Assembly: GCA_025677815.1 (NCBI GenBank)
Contig: JAIXMP010000039.1
Location: 124,001-188,000 of the forward strand
Reading direction: 5' to 3'
DNA from: Phascolomyces articulosus
Lineage: Eukaryota > Mucoromycota > Mucoromycetes > Mucorales > Lichtheimiaceae
DNA length: 64,000 nt
Under the pieces are notes generated by a model, which was given only the letters and a program-made list of their open reading frames with translations, made no database searches and was not told where the DNA came from. Made by a program: the position numbers and the translations under genes. Positions 38,199-50,880 of this stretch are shown here, in pieces. Position 1 is the first letter of the stretch. The number at the start of each line of letters is the position of its first letter.

Positions 38199-39675
38199 TC
38201 AATTGTACATTTTGAATTCGAGCTATAATAAACAGTGACATTATGAGTATATATATAAGAAAATATTACGATATAACTATACAACTTACGAAAAGATAAG
38301 CACATCGGATTGGATTAGATATTGAAATGCCATGCTGATGGTACAAAGTTTCATTTTCATTGTGTATAAAAGTTAATAATCGTTGAATACACTATATAGA
38401 AAATGAAAAAGAATGAGTATCATTATTGGAGTTTACTATGCTGTATAGTAAATCGTAAGTGGGAATTACCTGTTGATAATGAGTGCGGAAAAAAATTGGC
38501 CAAGTATAAATAGTTAAACACTCCATCACATTGTCGAATACAACTCTCCATGAAACTCTTTCTGCTTCTTCTAACAGATGATTTATACCATCTATGGTAT
38601 GTTGAAACTGTTCGGGTGTGATCTAGATGTAACCATCCCTTTTTGTTATTATAACGACTTTACTGGTAATAATTACAATTCTATTAACTTTAAACATACT
38701 CGACCCGCTAAAAGTAAAGGATATTCGTTAGAAAACCGAGTTATACCGTTCCCTTGAGAATAATCACGTTCTATTCGAATAGCTTTATCAGGAACTCGAT
38801 TAGAAATATCAATAACTTGATGATCTACGGAATCAGTAGGTTGCTGTTCGGAGGACGACGTCGGTGGCATCGATGAGCGTGTTGCCATGGCATTATGATT
38901 GTTGCATTCGGTAGTTGTGTTATTAGTGATGATTGCCGACGATTCAACAGCAGTAATGGAAGTAGTGGTAGTAGTTGTAGTAATAGGTGTAGTATTAGTA
39001 GTATTGTTATTATTATTGGTTATTCCTATGGTAGGGTCGTTGTTATTGTTGTTATTGTTGTTGTCGTCGTCGCTATCTTTGGTTATTATAGAATGTCGAG
39101 AATCAGAATGAATAATGAGAATAAGTAAAAAAAGAAAAACAAAAGTATATATTAGAAAAAATAAGTTTATAAAGGAGAATTAGGAGGAACAACGATAAGA
39201 GGAAGCAACAAAAGAAGGAGAAGAAAGTTTGAAGTTAAATAGGGAAAAAAGTCCGTTGAGAAATAAAGAAACAGCATGTGCCTTCCCCATTATATATAAA
39301 AACAAGTATTATATAAAAAAATTGATCCTTACTTGATGATTGCTGATGATCATTTAATGTATTACTATCATAATAGTAAGAGGAGAAGGAAGATGGTAAA
39401 AGAGGAGTTGTATCTAAGGAAAACGCCTTTCGATGCTGGCGAAGAAAAGCGGTTCCACTGCAGTTTCTTAAAAGGGCGGATGAATGACTGCCAATAATAG
39501 CTGTTGAATGTCTTCTCCTTCTCTTGTTGTTATCATTATCGTCATTGTGGAATAGGGGTGTTGTTGTCGATGAATGAACACATGGTCGTGTTGTATCAAT
39601 GGTGTGCCTCTTACTTCTATGTTGATCGCCTGTACTTTTTTTCGTTTCAATAATAACACTACTGCCGTTATTCAT
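38199..39675 (-). CDS. ERF4/GOLGA7-like palmitoyltransferase accessory subunit
   Basis: Cofactor of a DHHC protein acyltransferase (Erf2 in yeast, DHHC9 in animals) that palmitoylates Ras at the endoplasmic reticulum or Golgi. Exon 1 (start 39675, MNNGSSVIIETKK) and most of exon 2 (from 39076) are a long Ser/Thr/Asn-rich leader including DNNNNNNNND. The Erf4 domain begins at 'AIRIERDYSQGNGITRFSNE' and continues with 'YPLLLAGR', 'ITPEQFQHTIDGINHLLEEA', 'CLTIYTWPIFFRTHYQQ' and 'LLTFIHNENETLYHQHGISI'. This matches the RVFIERDYS...FE-x-T-x-x-x-N-x-x-x-x-EAE pattern of the family. The final exon is short (LEFKMYN, stop at 38199). The N-terminal extension is longer than in animal GOLGA7, as in yeast Erf4. 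Confidence 0.83.
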
Positions 39676-39928
39676 CCGGCTTATTGCTATTGCTGCTGCT
39701 ATTGTTTATATATATATATATATATTATATGTAAAAAAAATGCTGATCAAAAAAAAAACAGGAAGAAGAACAAGTGAAAAAGAACCAGCTCCCCCCAATA
39801 TAATTAATTTTTTATTTTAATCATGAGCCCCAATATAACAACTCGGTTCTCTCGTACAACCAATGAATATAATTGATTATAAGTGGTTCACACATTTCAT
39901 CATATCATAATAACGCTTGAATATTATT

Positions 39929-41491
39929 TTATGCAGCACAAGAACCTATATAAATATATAAATAATAGTCAATTAGAAATCTCAGTATAAATATCCTTTT
40001 TCTTCTTTATAACTTCATTCATTATTTTATTACCTGTTCTAATATTCGCCACTACATTAAGGAGTTCGTTATTAGTTGTATCTTCATCAACAGACCAAAC
40101 CATAGCTCCACCAAGACCTTGGCATAATGCATAATTAATTTTAATAGCAAGCGATTGTGGATCATCATAAGAAATAAATGTTTTGTCAGTTGGGTTAAAT
40201 AACCAAGGAGTTTGGGTTATATCATCCCATTTACGAACCCAAGGAGGTGCTGCTGTTGTTGGACTTGTCAAAACGCCTTGCGATCTTAAATTACCGTAAC
40301 GCCAGACACCAGATAATCCGCCCGGATCTTTGCTACAGTAAGGATCTTGCCATGATGCATCATAAGAGTCTCCATGAGGAGGACTTCCAGCGACTTGGGG
40401 TTGATACTGAGAATTTGATTGGGACATATCAACTGTGGATGCTATAGCAATAATAATAATAATAATTTGTCAAGGGGTGTACGTAACATTACATAGTTTG
40501 GGAGAAAAGAATAGCAAGTAATAAGTGACAAACTTACTGCTTGATCGACCATAAAAGGCAACTCCTGATACGATTTTGTTTTTAGGTGCACCTGCATTAA
40601 TCCAACCTTGAATACCAGAAACATAACCATCTGCATCACCATAACCAGGTTGGAAATTGAAAGGCGCATTCGGACCCGTGGTGTCATTCCAGGCACCATT
40701 AATATCATAGGTCATGATATTAATTCTGTCCACAATATTGGTAAATGCAGAAACATCTGTCATATATCCAGAGGGTGTGACAAATGGACGTACATGGACA
40801 GCAATTGATATTTCCTTTCTTGAAGAACCTTGGATTCCATCCAATGCAGTACGAAGCTCTTTTAGAAGCTCAAGAAAATTGCTGGCGTCATTTGCTAAAT
40901 CGAATGCATTGCATCCAGCCCCTTGGCGACCAGGATATTCCCAATCTTTTATATGGATATATATGATTCTTATGAATGTTAAAAAATGAAATAAAATATA
41001 TGACATTACTATCTTATACTTTACCAATATCAACGCCATCTGTACCGTACTTGTTGATTTGGTCCACATTCCACTGGATAAAGGCTTGTCTTTGACTAGG
41101 ATCAGCAGCCATGGTACTAAATGTCAAGCAACCCGACCAACCACCAACAGATATCAAGACCTTGGAACCACTTGCGTGAGCAGCTTTGACTAATCCAGGC
41201 AACTGGTTATCAACTTGATATGAATCTGTCCATTCAGGAGTAGCTCCTTTTATAAGTATAGCGAACGCATAATGGATATGCGTATATGTCGAAAAATTAA
41301 TATTAGAAGCAGGCCAACGTGCATATAACCCTATATATCAATAATGAATTTTCTGCTTAATTTTGAATTATACGTATTTTATATTGCTACTTACAGTTTG
41401 GGAAATAGCCAATGATAGCTTTATCTGCAAGAGTAAATACAGATAACCAAGCAATACTAAAGAAAAAAATTATAATTGAATAAAAGCGCAT
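39929..41491 (-). CDS. Secreted GH18 chitinase
   Basis: Hydrolyses beta-1,4-linked N-acetylglucosamine in chitin. It starts with a signal peptide (MRFYSIIIFFFSIAWLSVF, then TLA-DKA). The GH18 barrel follows: IIGYFPNWLYARWPASNINF, 'YTHIHYAFAIL', 'SKVLISVGGWSGCLTFSTMA' (SxGG motif), the catalytic DGVDIDWEYPG (an intron splits the second Asp codon), 'INIMTYDINGAW', 'IVSGVAFYGRSS' and 'GGAMVWSVDED'. All acidic residues of the DxxDxDxE motif are present. No carbohydrate-binding module or GPI signal is seen; the last exon is 17 nt (39929-39945) and ends GSCAA. Length and layout fit fungal secreted class III/V-type chitinases used in growth or nutrition. Confidence 0.92.
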
Positions 41492-41527
41492 TTTAAAGAG
41501 GAGGATGATTTGGATTGGAGTCTTGTG

Positions 41528-41533
41528 TTTATA
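41528..41533 (-). promoter_or_regulatory. TATA-like box of the chitinase gene
   Basis: TATAAA on the minus strand, 36 bases before the ATG at 41491. The distance is short and would leave a very brief 5' leader, so the assignment is tentative. Confidence 0.3.
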
Positions 41534-44500
41534 TTCGAAAAAAAGAAAAAAAAACGAAAACTTATTTTTTCTAACCTTTTTATATTTGAAAAGAACGCGA
41601 TTCTTTGCCATGGTTTTGTTGTAATCATGCGCAATAGTATCCGACATTCCTATTCATTTAACAACATGACATTTGTAAAAAGAAACCAAGTAATAGTGTT
41701 ATGCTGGTGCATTTACACCAATTCCTTCTTCCAGCTGATAACACGTATCCTGATGAAGATAATGTGATATCATCTCAAGTATACTAGTAATGAATAATAA
41801 ATATCAACTGAATGTAAGTAGATACCAAACGCCAGATGGTCCCTTCTTCCCATTGATTATTTGTAATGATGTTAGCGCGTGATAGCCATGCTGTTATTCT
41901 AAGTATCCTAAAAAAAACAAAATAATTAAAGCAAGTAGTCAAAGTAAAAAAAAATTATTCTATTTTATTGCAACTCTGATTAGAAATGGATAGACTAGCA
42001 CGATATAATGCAACTTAAAATTATATTGAATATAACTTATTGAACGGCGCCTATATAATGCATTAGAAAAAATGGATAATATTGTACTATAACAATTGAT
42101 GAGCTTGAATGTTTTATTATTCTAACCACCACTCATAATTGTATCAAAACTCATTTTATCTTCTTGGCAACGATAGATAACGAGCACAAAAATAATACAA
42201 CTAATCATGAGCCCCTTTGAATTTACTTTACATATTGATACCTGTATTAGGAAATGCTGCCGAGGTATAAACGACAAACAGCGTATATAATAGAACTCTT
42301 CTGTTTTTCCTTTTTGCTTTGATCAAATTGAATTCACCATGTTCTAACAAGTCATATGAATTGTATCTTTGACCCTAAATCAAAAGACCCTTTTTTTATA
42401 ACAAAGACCCTATTAAATGAAAAAAAAGGACATTCTTACTAAGATACCTTATTCATCGTCAATCGCTTACTAATCAGCACTTCACCATATGAATGCATTT
42501 AAGATATGGTAATCAATATAATGCATTGTATTTATATTGAAATATACAAATAATAAGCAAGATTTTCTGTAAAAGTTCTGTAGCACAAAATAAATGCAGA
42601 AAAAAAAGAACCAAAGATTATGAAATGAATAGTGAATATGATTACTTTCGAGAGCATTATTAGGTATAATACTTGTTTGAAAAGGTGGTTTGTTATTGTT
42701 TTTTGATGGTGAAAAAATTGAAACCTCGCAACAAAATCAGGGTCCAGTAACATGTTCTCGTGCTACAATAGCGTAAACATTGATGATAACCACATGTGTA
42801 GATAGCTTTTTCCATTGGATAGGGATTATCACAAGACGTTATTTTGCTGTTTACACGTAAATGCAAAGTCTCTATCAACAAACATTTTCAGAGGATGTAA
42901 ATTGTTAATTTATATTGTTGGTGAATAATACAGGAATGTGACAATGACATCTTCTGTCCGTGAGAGAATCCAGTTATTAAGAACTTCCATTCTTGTTCTT
43001 TCCATGTAATAAGTTAGTATTAACATTTTGTCAATTATTGTTTTTAACTGTCTGCCTTTTCTACTAACATTATAGTAGATATAATAAACTGGGAGTGGTG
43101 CTCTACACTCCTCAACATGGTCAAATTGATTAATCATAATATGTAAGGGGAACTGAGGAATGCTACAAATGGAAATAGAAGTGACATTGTATAGTAATAA
43201 TTTAAATATGATTATCCGAATTTAATTACTACAGCAGACAGATTTTGACAAATAAAAAGGCGTTCTAATATATTGGATACTATTTACCAAAAGAAAAAAA
43301 ATCACTAGGAACAATAAACGCGAGAACGTATTGTCAAATCTTTGATCATGTTGTTGGTTTTTTTGGTGCAACATTCAGTTACTAAATAGAGAACCACGGT
43401 AAAAACATTTTATGATTCTGTACATTGTTGATATATAACTTACAAATGACATCACTATGAAAACCATTTCTTTTATTTTCTAGTTGACTAACCTATCACT
43501 GCAGCTTATAAAAATCAAAAACATGTTATTACCAATAGGCAGCAAGATCATAGAAATTCCCACAGCAAGCTACAACAAATAAAGAACAAGCCAAAAGCGT
43601 GTGTTTATGAGTTACAGTTTTATTAACGCAGTACAATGCCATTCAACTCTGAAAACAAATTTACCTCAGTAAAGCAAGTCTTCGAAAATTTTGTAAAAAG
43701 TATAGGAACTTGTTAGCCGTATTGATAGTGAGACACGTGAGATTTTGAGGTATAATGGCTCACTCTCCCTCTGTAATACATACAATAGACAGTTCAATAA
43801 AATAAATTAAAGGGAAAAAAACAAACAGGAAGTAGTAGTGATTAATTGAATCTATTACTCTTTCCCCTCCATGTTTGATGTACATGACTCATTCTAATCC
43901 AGTTTTGTTAGCTTGATCGGATTGGTCTGTCCAAATCAAATACACTTTCTCGGAGCAAAAAAAAAAGTGTGTGACTCTAAGTATTATTCCTTAATAAGAA
44001 TTTAAAAAGAGCATGATGATAATGCTTAAGTGTTCTCACGACCTCACTTAAGGTTTTTTGATTAGGAGCAAATCGCCGAACAATAGTACTTTAATGTCTC
44101 ATATAGAGATATAAAAGTCATATACAATTGCAATTATTGTTAAGGAAGTATGATATTTTAGATTACTATAATATGCCTTGTCGGTTATTCGGATATATTA
44201 CATAAGTTTTGAAAAGACTCTGATTTTGGGCGGCGCATCAGCTAAAAAAAAATAAAACATAATGTATAGTTAAAGCAATATTATCAATTTTGAATAAATA
44301 CTTCCTTAGAATAGATATTACTTTTTATTGAAACATTATGCACTGAGAAATTGATTAGAAAACATAACATACCTGGTAGAATAGATCAATTCAAAGCACA
44401 TCATGTTTTGTTACACAAAGGGTGATACCTGATCTGTGATTCCTTCCTTTTGTCAATCCTATTTATGTAAATAACGTAACCTCTCGAGATTATTGACAAT

Positions 44501-44696
44501 TACGAAAGAAGATGGATCTATTATGACACACATCTAATATTTCATCTAAAAGAAATGCAACGATCTGTTACAATATCATCATTAACAAGTGGAAGAAAGG
44601 GCGTTAAATGAATATTTCATTACCTAACAAATATATCATATATATTCAGAAAATACTTGTACACTACTTGATTCAGATACCGCTATAAAAAAAGCT
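41534..44696. other. Long AT-rich intergenic region
   Basis: About 3.2 kb without an intact gene. Two short minus-strand frames (42693-42881 and 42910-43137) are more protein-like than average but have no recognised relatives and may be fragments of an old mobile element. The rest holds only A/T runs. Confidence 0.45.
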
Positions 44697-44706
44697 TATA
44701 TATAAA
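44697..44706 (+). promoter_or_regulatory. TATA box of GGT-A
   Basis: TATATATAAA, 80 bases upstream of the ATG at 44786, followed by a pyrimidine-rich tract (44710-44765) that fits a transcription start region. Confidence 0.5.
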
Positions 44707-44785
44707 CTTACTTTCCCCACATCCGAGACTTCGGACCTTGTTCTTCTTCTTTTCTCTTCTTTTTACATCAAACTACTTTTACACC

Positions 44786-47473
44786 ATGACTTTGGACTCT
44801 TTTCCTTTTATTTCCCGTCGTTCTGCTGTATATGGAACTCATGGAATGGTTGCTAGCGCGTATGTATAATTATAATCTTGGAAACAAAGTTGTTTCTTGG
44901 TACGAACTGTGAGAAGAAATTTCCAAATGAAATAACACTTTTATGGCAAAAATAGGCAACCATTAGCGACACAAGCTGGTCTTGATATTCTCAAAAAAGG
45001 AGGCAATGCAGCTGTAAGTGGGATAACTAATAAAAAACGAAAAACGTACGATTTAATGATAGAAAAACTGATCATATTTTTTTATAACATTAGGATGCAG
45101 CTGTTGCAGTAGGTAAAGAAAAAACGACACGCATAATAAATATCTATCACTTACAGAACAAATAACAAAAACAAATATTAATTTTATATCTAAAAACAAA
45201 TACAGCTGCCGCATTAAACGTAACAGGTACTTTGAGTCTTCTTTTTTTTATCGATAAATTCCATTCTCAAATTGTCTTCTGACTTGTATTTCTCATTGGT
45301 TCAATTTATAGAACCTGCTTCTACTGGTATTGGTGGTGATGCATTTTGCTTATACTATGATTCCAAGACACGTAATGTTCGTGGTTTGAATGGTTCTGGA
45401 AGGTATAACAATGTCTTTTATTAGAATACAATTTTGATTGAGAATGATAAACTAAGGCCTATACTTCTGTATTTAGAACTCCCGCCGCTTTGACTATTGA
45501 GTATCTTCGGGAAAAGGCACAAATTGAAGGATCATCACTTCCCAACTTTAGTATTCATGCTGCTACTGTTCCAGGCGCTGCTGCTGCTTGGGTAGATACT
45601 GTTGAACATTTTGGATCAGGCAAAGTTGATATGGCTACTGTATTACAACCAGCTATTGATTTGGCCGAAGGCGGGTAAGAAATATATATTATATTGATAA
45701 TGAGACAGTAGTTGGTCAGTACCATTATATTAACGGATAGAATAACTATTTTTTAAAAAAAAGCTTTCCCGTTTCTCAAATTTCAGCATATCAAGTATGT
45801 ACAACCAATGATAAGGGATTTCTATAAGAGTAAATAACATGGACAAAGTGTAAAATTGTGAGAAGAAAAAGACTAACCACTGGATAAAATAATAGTGGGA
45901 TGAAGATGAAAAGTTACTGAAGGAGATTAACAACACCAAGGAAAACATGCTTCTTGATGGTGAACGTGCTCCTCTCGAAGGTGAAATTATGCAGTTACCT
46001 AACCTTGCAAAGTAAATTTTGGGGAGAAAAAAGAGATGGGCTCTATCCACTGTAATTTATTTAAATTAATACCAAAAAAAAAAAAAAAAAACAGGACTTT
46101 CAAGACAGTTGCTGCACAAGGCAAGGATGGGTTCTACAAGGGTCGAATTGCTGACGCTATCATTGATGCTGTCAAGTCCCGTGGAGGTTTAATGACACAC
46201 GAAGATCTTGCTTCACACACATCTGAATTTGTGGATCCTATTTCTCTTGATTATCATGATTGGACCGTATGGGAAATTCCTCCCAACGGTCAAGGTATTA
46301 CAGCATTGATTGCCCTCGGTATTATTCGTGCTTTGGAAGAAGAACGTGGATTGGATCTTTCCAAATTTGAACACAATTCAGCAGAGTACTTGCACGTTAT
46401 TATTGAAGCCTTGCGCTTAGCCTTTGCTGATACCCGCTACTATGTCACTGACCCTCAAGTATTACCAGTACCCACCGAAAAATTGTTGAGCAAGGAATAT
46501 CTCTCAGAACGTGCTAAATTGATTGATTTGAAAAAGAGAAATGAAAAGGTCGAAAAAGGATACCCAGACAAAACTAGCAATACCGTTTACTTTTCTGTAG
46601 TTGATGGAGAAGGCAATGCCTGTAGTTTCATTGTAAGAAAGAAAAAGATAGGGAGAGAAATGAATAAGTTCGAAAAGGATCAACATTATTTTTTCTTGGC
46701 TGACATAGGCAATATGTATTTTAAATATTATAGAACTCCAATTTTATGCATTTTGGCGTAAGTTTTTTGAAAAAAAAAAAAAAAAAAAGTACCAAATACA
46801 ACTTACAATATTAATTTCTCATTTTTTGTATTATAGACTCATATTGTTCCTGAAAATTGTGGATTTACTCTCCATAACCGAGGTTGTAACTTTGTTCTTA
46901 TTGAAGGCCATCCTAACTGCATTGGCCCTAGCAAGAGACCTTATCATACAATTATTCCATCCATGATCACACGTAAAACACCTGCTGGTGACCATGATCT
47001 CGAAGCATGCTTTGGTGGTAAAGTTGAACATTCATTTGCACACGGTAGATCATTTGCATACAAATATCTAATTTCAGATAAATATATCTCTAGTTATGGG
47101 TGCTTTTATGCAACCTCAGGGTCAAGTCCAAGTCATTATGAATATGTTGCATTATCTCGCTAATCCTCAACATGCACTCGATCTTCCAAGAATTTGTATT
47201 GCTCCACCTAAACCCGATGACACTTTATCTGCAAATGCTTATAGTTTTACAGATGTATCCAGCTCTGTTGTATATATTGAAGATGGTATTAAGCCTGAAA
47301 TTATTGAACAATTGGAAGCCAAGGGTCATACATGTTATACTATTACTGGTCATGGTCGTGCAATGTTTGGTCGTGGTCAAATTATTCGTGCAAAAAAAGA
47401 TGATCGTACTGGCAAATTTATTCTTAGTGCTGGTAGTGATCCTCGTGCTGATGGTCAAGCTGCAGGCTGGTAA
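44786..47473 (+). CDS. Gamma-glutamyltranspeptidase-family protein, copy A (intact)
   Basis: Twelve exons (44786-44859, 44956-45013, 45094-45112, 45206-45226, 45312-45402, 45477-45674, 45764-45794, 45896-46011, 46095-46632, 46734-46757, 46837-47017, 47094-47473) give 576 residues. The first eleven internal boundaries match GGT-B, and exons 2-11 have identical lengths. Landmarks: '[20 protein letters not shown]', GGNAADAAVAVAAAL, '[14 protein letters not shown]', '[20 protein letters not shown]', and the nucleophile region '[18 protein letters not shown]' with its Thr as probable catalytic residue, then '[17 protein letters not shown]' and '[16 protein letters not shown]' at the end. Four exons are 19-31 nt. 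No signal peptide, so probably cytosolic. The substrate may be gamma-glutamyl or other amide compounds; this cannot be settled from sequence. Confidence 0.9.
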
Positions 47474-47798
47474 AAAAAATCATCATCATCATAATCAAAT
47501 AAAAAGGATTCATTTTTTTGACATAATCAAAACGTAATAACAATAATAATAATAACAATAATAATGAAAATGATTTTTTTTTGAGGCAAGGAAAAACAAC
47601 AACGAGCAACTGGTGTTTTTTATTTTTTGTGTGTGTACAGGTTGAGGATCATAGGTGAAGAATAATAGTATAGTTGATCGATTAAGATTCCACTTATTTT
47701 TTCTATATTATAATAAATACGTATATTAGCAAACAGGTTCATTCATCTTACCATTATCTGACAATTTTCCTCCTCTCTTTTTTTTCCTTCTTTATTTA
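47474..47798. other. Convergent intergenic region, GGT-A / eL13
   Basis: About 325 bases; AT-rich with AAT-type microsatellite near 47537-47565. The tiny last coding exon of eL13 may lie here. Confidence 0.4.
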
Positions 47799-48625
47799 TC
47801 AAATACATACCTTGTTAGCCTCTTCCTCGGCCTTTTCACGGGCACGCTTTTCGCGGGCACCGAGGGTACGGGCTTCAGAGCGAGCATAACGGAGCTTCTT
47901 GAAAGCATTGACAGACTTCTCTTCAGCGGTGATGGCACGAGCCTCAGGAGCAGCAGAGACTTGTTCGATGGGGAGAAGACCACCACGGAGTTGGACAGCA
48001 GCGGCAACTTCAGCAGCCTAAAAATAAAGATACAACATTAGTATTTCCTTTCCTTAGCCATCAATATAATTTCCATCAAAAGTGTATATAGTTCAGTATT
48101 TACCTCAGAGTCACCTTGCTTGGGCTTACCAGCCTTGCGAGGGAAGACAATGAGCTTAGCCTTGTAAGCCTTCAAACGTTGAACGTTCAATTCCAAGGAT
48201 TCTTGGGAACGATTGCGACGGCGGTGGTCGACAGCAATACCAACGGTGCGAGCGACCTTCTTGTTGATACCAGCTTCCTATAAAAATCCATAAATTTAGG
48301 GTTAATAAATTCGTGTCATTCTAATTCAGTTCGTTCATAAGCTCCATTTCATTGAATTTCCGTATATTCATTTTTTTACCTTGAGTTCTTCCAAGGTGAA
48401 ACCACGACCAGCACGCAACTTCATGTTGTAACGCTGGGTGGGGCAACGGACAGCAGGGCGCAAAAGACCATCAACGGGTCTAGGGGCAATGCGAGCAGCC
48501 TTTTGCACACGTGCAACTCTTCTAGATTTCTTACGGCCGGGTTGATCGAACCAGGTCTTAACGCGACGTTGCCAGTCCTTGCGGAAATGTTGGTTCGGCA
48601 ATTGATTGTTGTGCTTCAAAACCAT
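47799..48625 (-). CDS. RPL13: Large ribosomal subunit protein eL13
   Basis: Component of the cytosolic 60S ribosome. Exons 48380-48625, 48104-48277 and 47811-48017, all joined in phase 0, give 209 residues, close to the family's usual 205-211. It reads [19 protein letters not shown], '[15 protein letters not shown]', '[20 protein letters not shown]', '[17 protein letters not shown]', '[20 protein letters not shown]' and '[16 protein letters not shown]', ending in the basic '[16 protein letters not shown]'. A GTATGT donor follows NK at 47810, so the true stop is probably in a very small fourth exon downstream; unspliced, the frame ends at 47799. Codon usage is markedly richer in G/C than its neighbours, as expected for a highly expressed gene. 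Confidence 0.92.
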
Positions 48626-49766
48626 TGTGACCTAATGACATTTTATAGAAAAAAAAATATGCAAAAAATGCAAAAAAAAAATCCATCAATTCATCCATCC
48701 ATCGATCAATCCATCTATCGTTCGTAATCGTATCTCGAGTATATCGACTGTTCTTATTCATTCTTTTCGTCGTTTGGTTACATACCGATTACCAATTTAG
48801 TGAGAGAGAGAGCTCTTGCACGCACCAAGTTGTCAAGAGGTTGAGGTGCTCGAACAGCAATTAAAATTCCGCTGTTGGATGTGCACATTTCTAGATTTTT
48901 GCTTGAACCTATCCATTTTGATCCATTGTTCCAATCTAGCTTGCTATGATACGGTCTTACATGTTTTTGATCTTTAAAAATATTATGGATATCATTTTTA
49001 ATACAATGTCTTGGATCCTTATATGATCCAATTTCTTTAGATTTGGATAATATTACCAAAAACTGAGGTCAAGTTAGATGTGCACATCAAAGGTGATACA
49101 TTTGTATACCAGTAAGTGTTGGTAGGTGCAGAATAGACACTACTGGGCTAGTAACCGTTCTATTGTTGATAATAGCTATATATAATTTACTTCATATTAT
49201 ACTTGTAATTCTACAATAAATTGAATTTCCAAATTATACTACCCTCTTATTGATGATCAGCCGCTAAGAAACATTATTTATAACTACATCTTCCCCGTTT
49301 TTAATGGCAATTCATAAAAACTTATGATGTTGAAAAAAGGTAGGCTTCCTAGCTATTTCTTCGTTATTATGATAAATTTCCAGTATAATTATTTTGAATA
49401 CCACAATATATATAAAAATCTGTTTATGTCATTCGGTTTGTTGTCAAAGGATGGGAAATTTCACTGATTTCGTCCCTGAATTTATTGCCTGGATAACTAA
49501 ATTACTAGGGCTATTCCGAATGGGAAATCATCCACTGTTTGATTATAATACAATTTCATTATGGTAATATTAAAATAAACTTATAATAGCAGCTATTAAA
49601 GTGATTGATTTGATTCAGAATGAATTGGATTTAAGTTGACTGACACGGTTATTATTATCGTCAACGGAAACACCGAATTGCCGTTGAGATTCACCTTAAT
49701 TTTGGTGCCACAGTAAATTCAGCAAAGTTCTAACCTTCTTTTCTTTGGAAAAAATAGACAATAAAT
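48626..49766. other. Divergent region eL13 / IMP2
   Basis: About 1.1 kb. It holds the eL13 promoter (GA/CT-rich tract near 48800) and a 93-codon minus-strand frame at 48778-49059 that I do not recognise and consider doubtful. No other gene is seen. Confidence 0.4.
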
Positions 49767-50709
49767 ATGGGCATCTATTCACGAGTACGAACTAGCCCAT
49801 ACTTTACACCAACAGTCAGAGCATTAGCATGGTTCCCAGTAGTCATGTTTTTTGTTGATCATGGTTTCAGTTATGGTACTGTCCATGGTCGATCCATGCA
49901 AGTAAGACATTTATACGAAAAAAAAAAAATAAGAATAAGAATACAAACCACCTTATCCATCGATCCGATCAAAAAGGAACAAATGTAAATTGACGTTTAG
50001 AACTTGTTTTCTCTTTGCCAATTTTTATAGCCAACATTCAATCCTGACAGCAATCAAATGTGGCGCGATCGCGTATTATTAAATAAATGGGCTGTAACTG
50101 ATCACGAGTTTGAACGTGGAGAAGTCGTTACTTTGACGTAAATAATTTTTTTTCGTTACGCTTTTTCTTATCACCCCTGTTTCGCTTTTTATGGTGTATC
50201 AAATAATTTACAATGATAATCATATAGTTCTCCGAGTGATCCGAAATGTATATTGACAAAACGTATTATTGCCTTAGAAGGGGATACTGTTCAACCATTA
50301 AAACATAACAAAACTCCAGGTTAGAAATTTAGATATATATTAGAATGATTAGAAGCACTATATCAGAGTCATTAACCAATCCTCCAACAATTTTTTGTAA
50401 CGCATGTAGTATATGTACCAAAAGGGCATTGTTGGGTTGAAGGAGATGAAGCATTTCATTCAAGAGATAGTAATACATTTGGAACTGTAAGTAATGAATT
50501 AACAAAATGATTTCTAATGTGGGATGGACTATTAATTCAATTTTTCTTTTGTGGATGAAATATTCTAGGTACCTATGGGATTAATCAAGGCTAAAGTCAC
50601 CCATATATTATTCCCCTTTGAACGTTTTGGACCAGTAGAAAAAAGACCTATCTCAAAGAGAGTGACTATAGGATTTATACAACCAGGCCAAGACGATGAT
50701 TATTGGTAA
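49767..50709 (+). CDS. Mitochondrial inner membrane peptidase subunit 2-like (S26 family)
   Basis: Signal peptidase-type serine protease that removes sorting peptides from proteins of the mitochondrial intermembrane space. Five exons (49767-49901, 50031-50137, 50228-50319, 50410-50486, 50569-50709) give 183 residues. An N-terminal transmembrane helix (about residues 18-36, 'ALAWFPVVMFFVDHGFSYG') precedes the catalytic serine in 'VHGRSMQPTFNP'. The lysine of the Ser-Lys dyad is in 'ILTKRIIALEGD', and the third conserved box is 'VPKGHCWVEGDEAFHSRDS'. The NPD after the serine box matches IMP2 rather than IMP1. A GT donor overlaps the last Trp codon; splicing to an AG at 50861 would extend the end by LNEKR to 50880. 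Confidence 0.9.
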
Positions 50710-50711
50710 AA

Positions 50712-50743
<32 letters not shown>

Positions 50744-50880
50744 TTAACTGTACATTATATAAATGCAATGCATAACGAAGAGTGAACTTTCTGATAATGG
50801 TTTGTTTTTCACATTTTAAATGAATCATATTCACACATTTTTGGCTGTATTTGTTTTACAGGTTGAATGAAAAGAGATAA

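Noticed and set aside
48778..49059. 93-codon minus-strand ORF upstream of eL13
   Set aside because: No recognisable motif, overlaps the expected eL13 promoter, and there are no splice partners. Left as doubtful.
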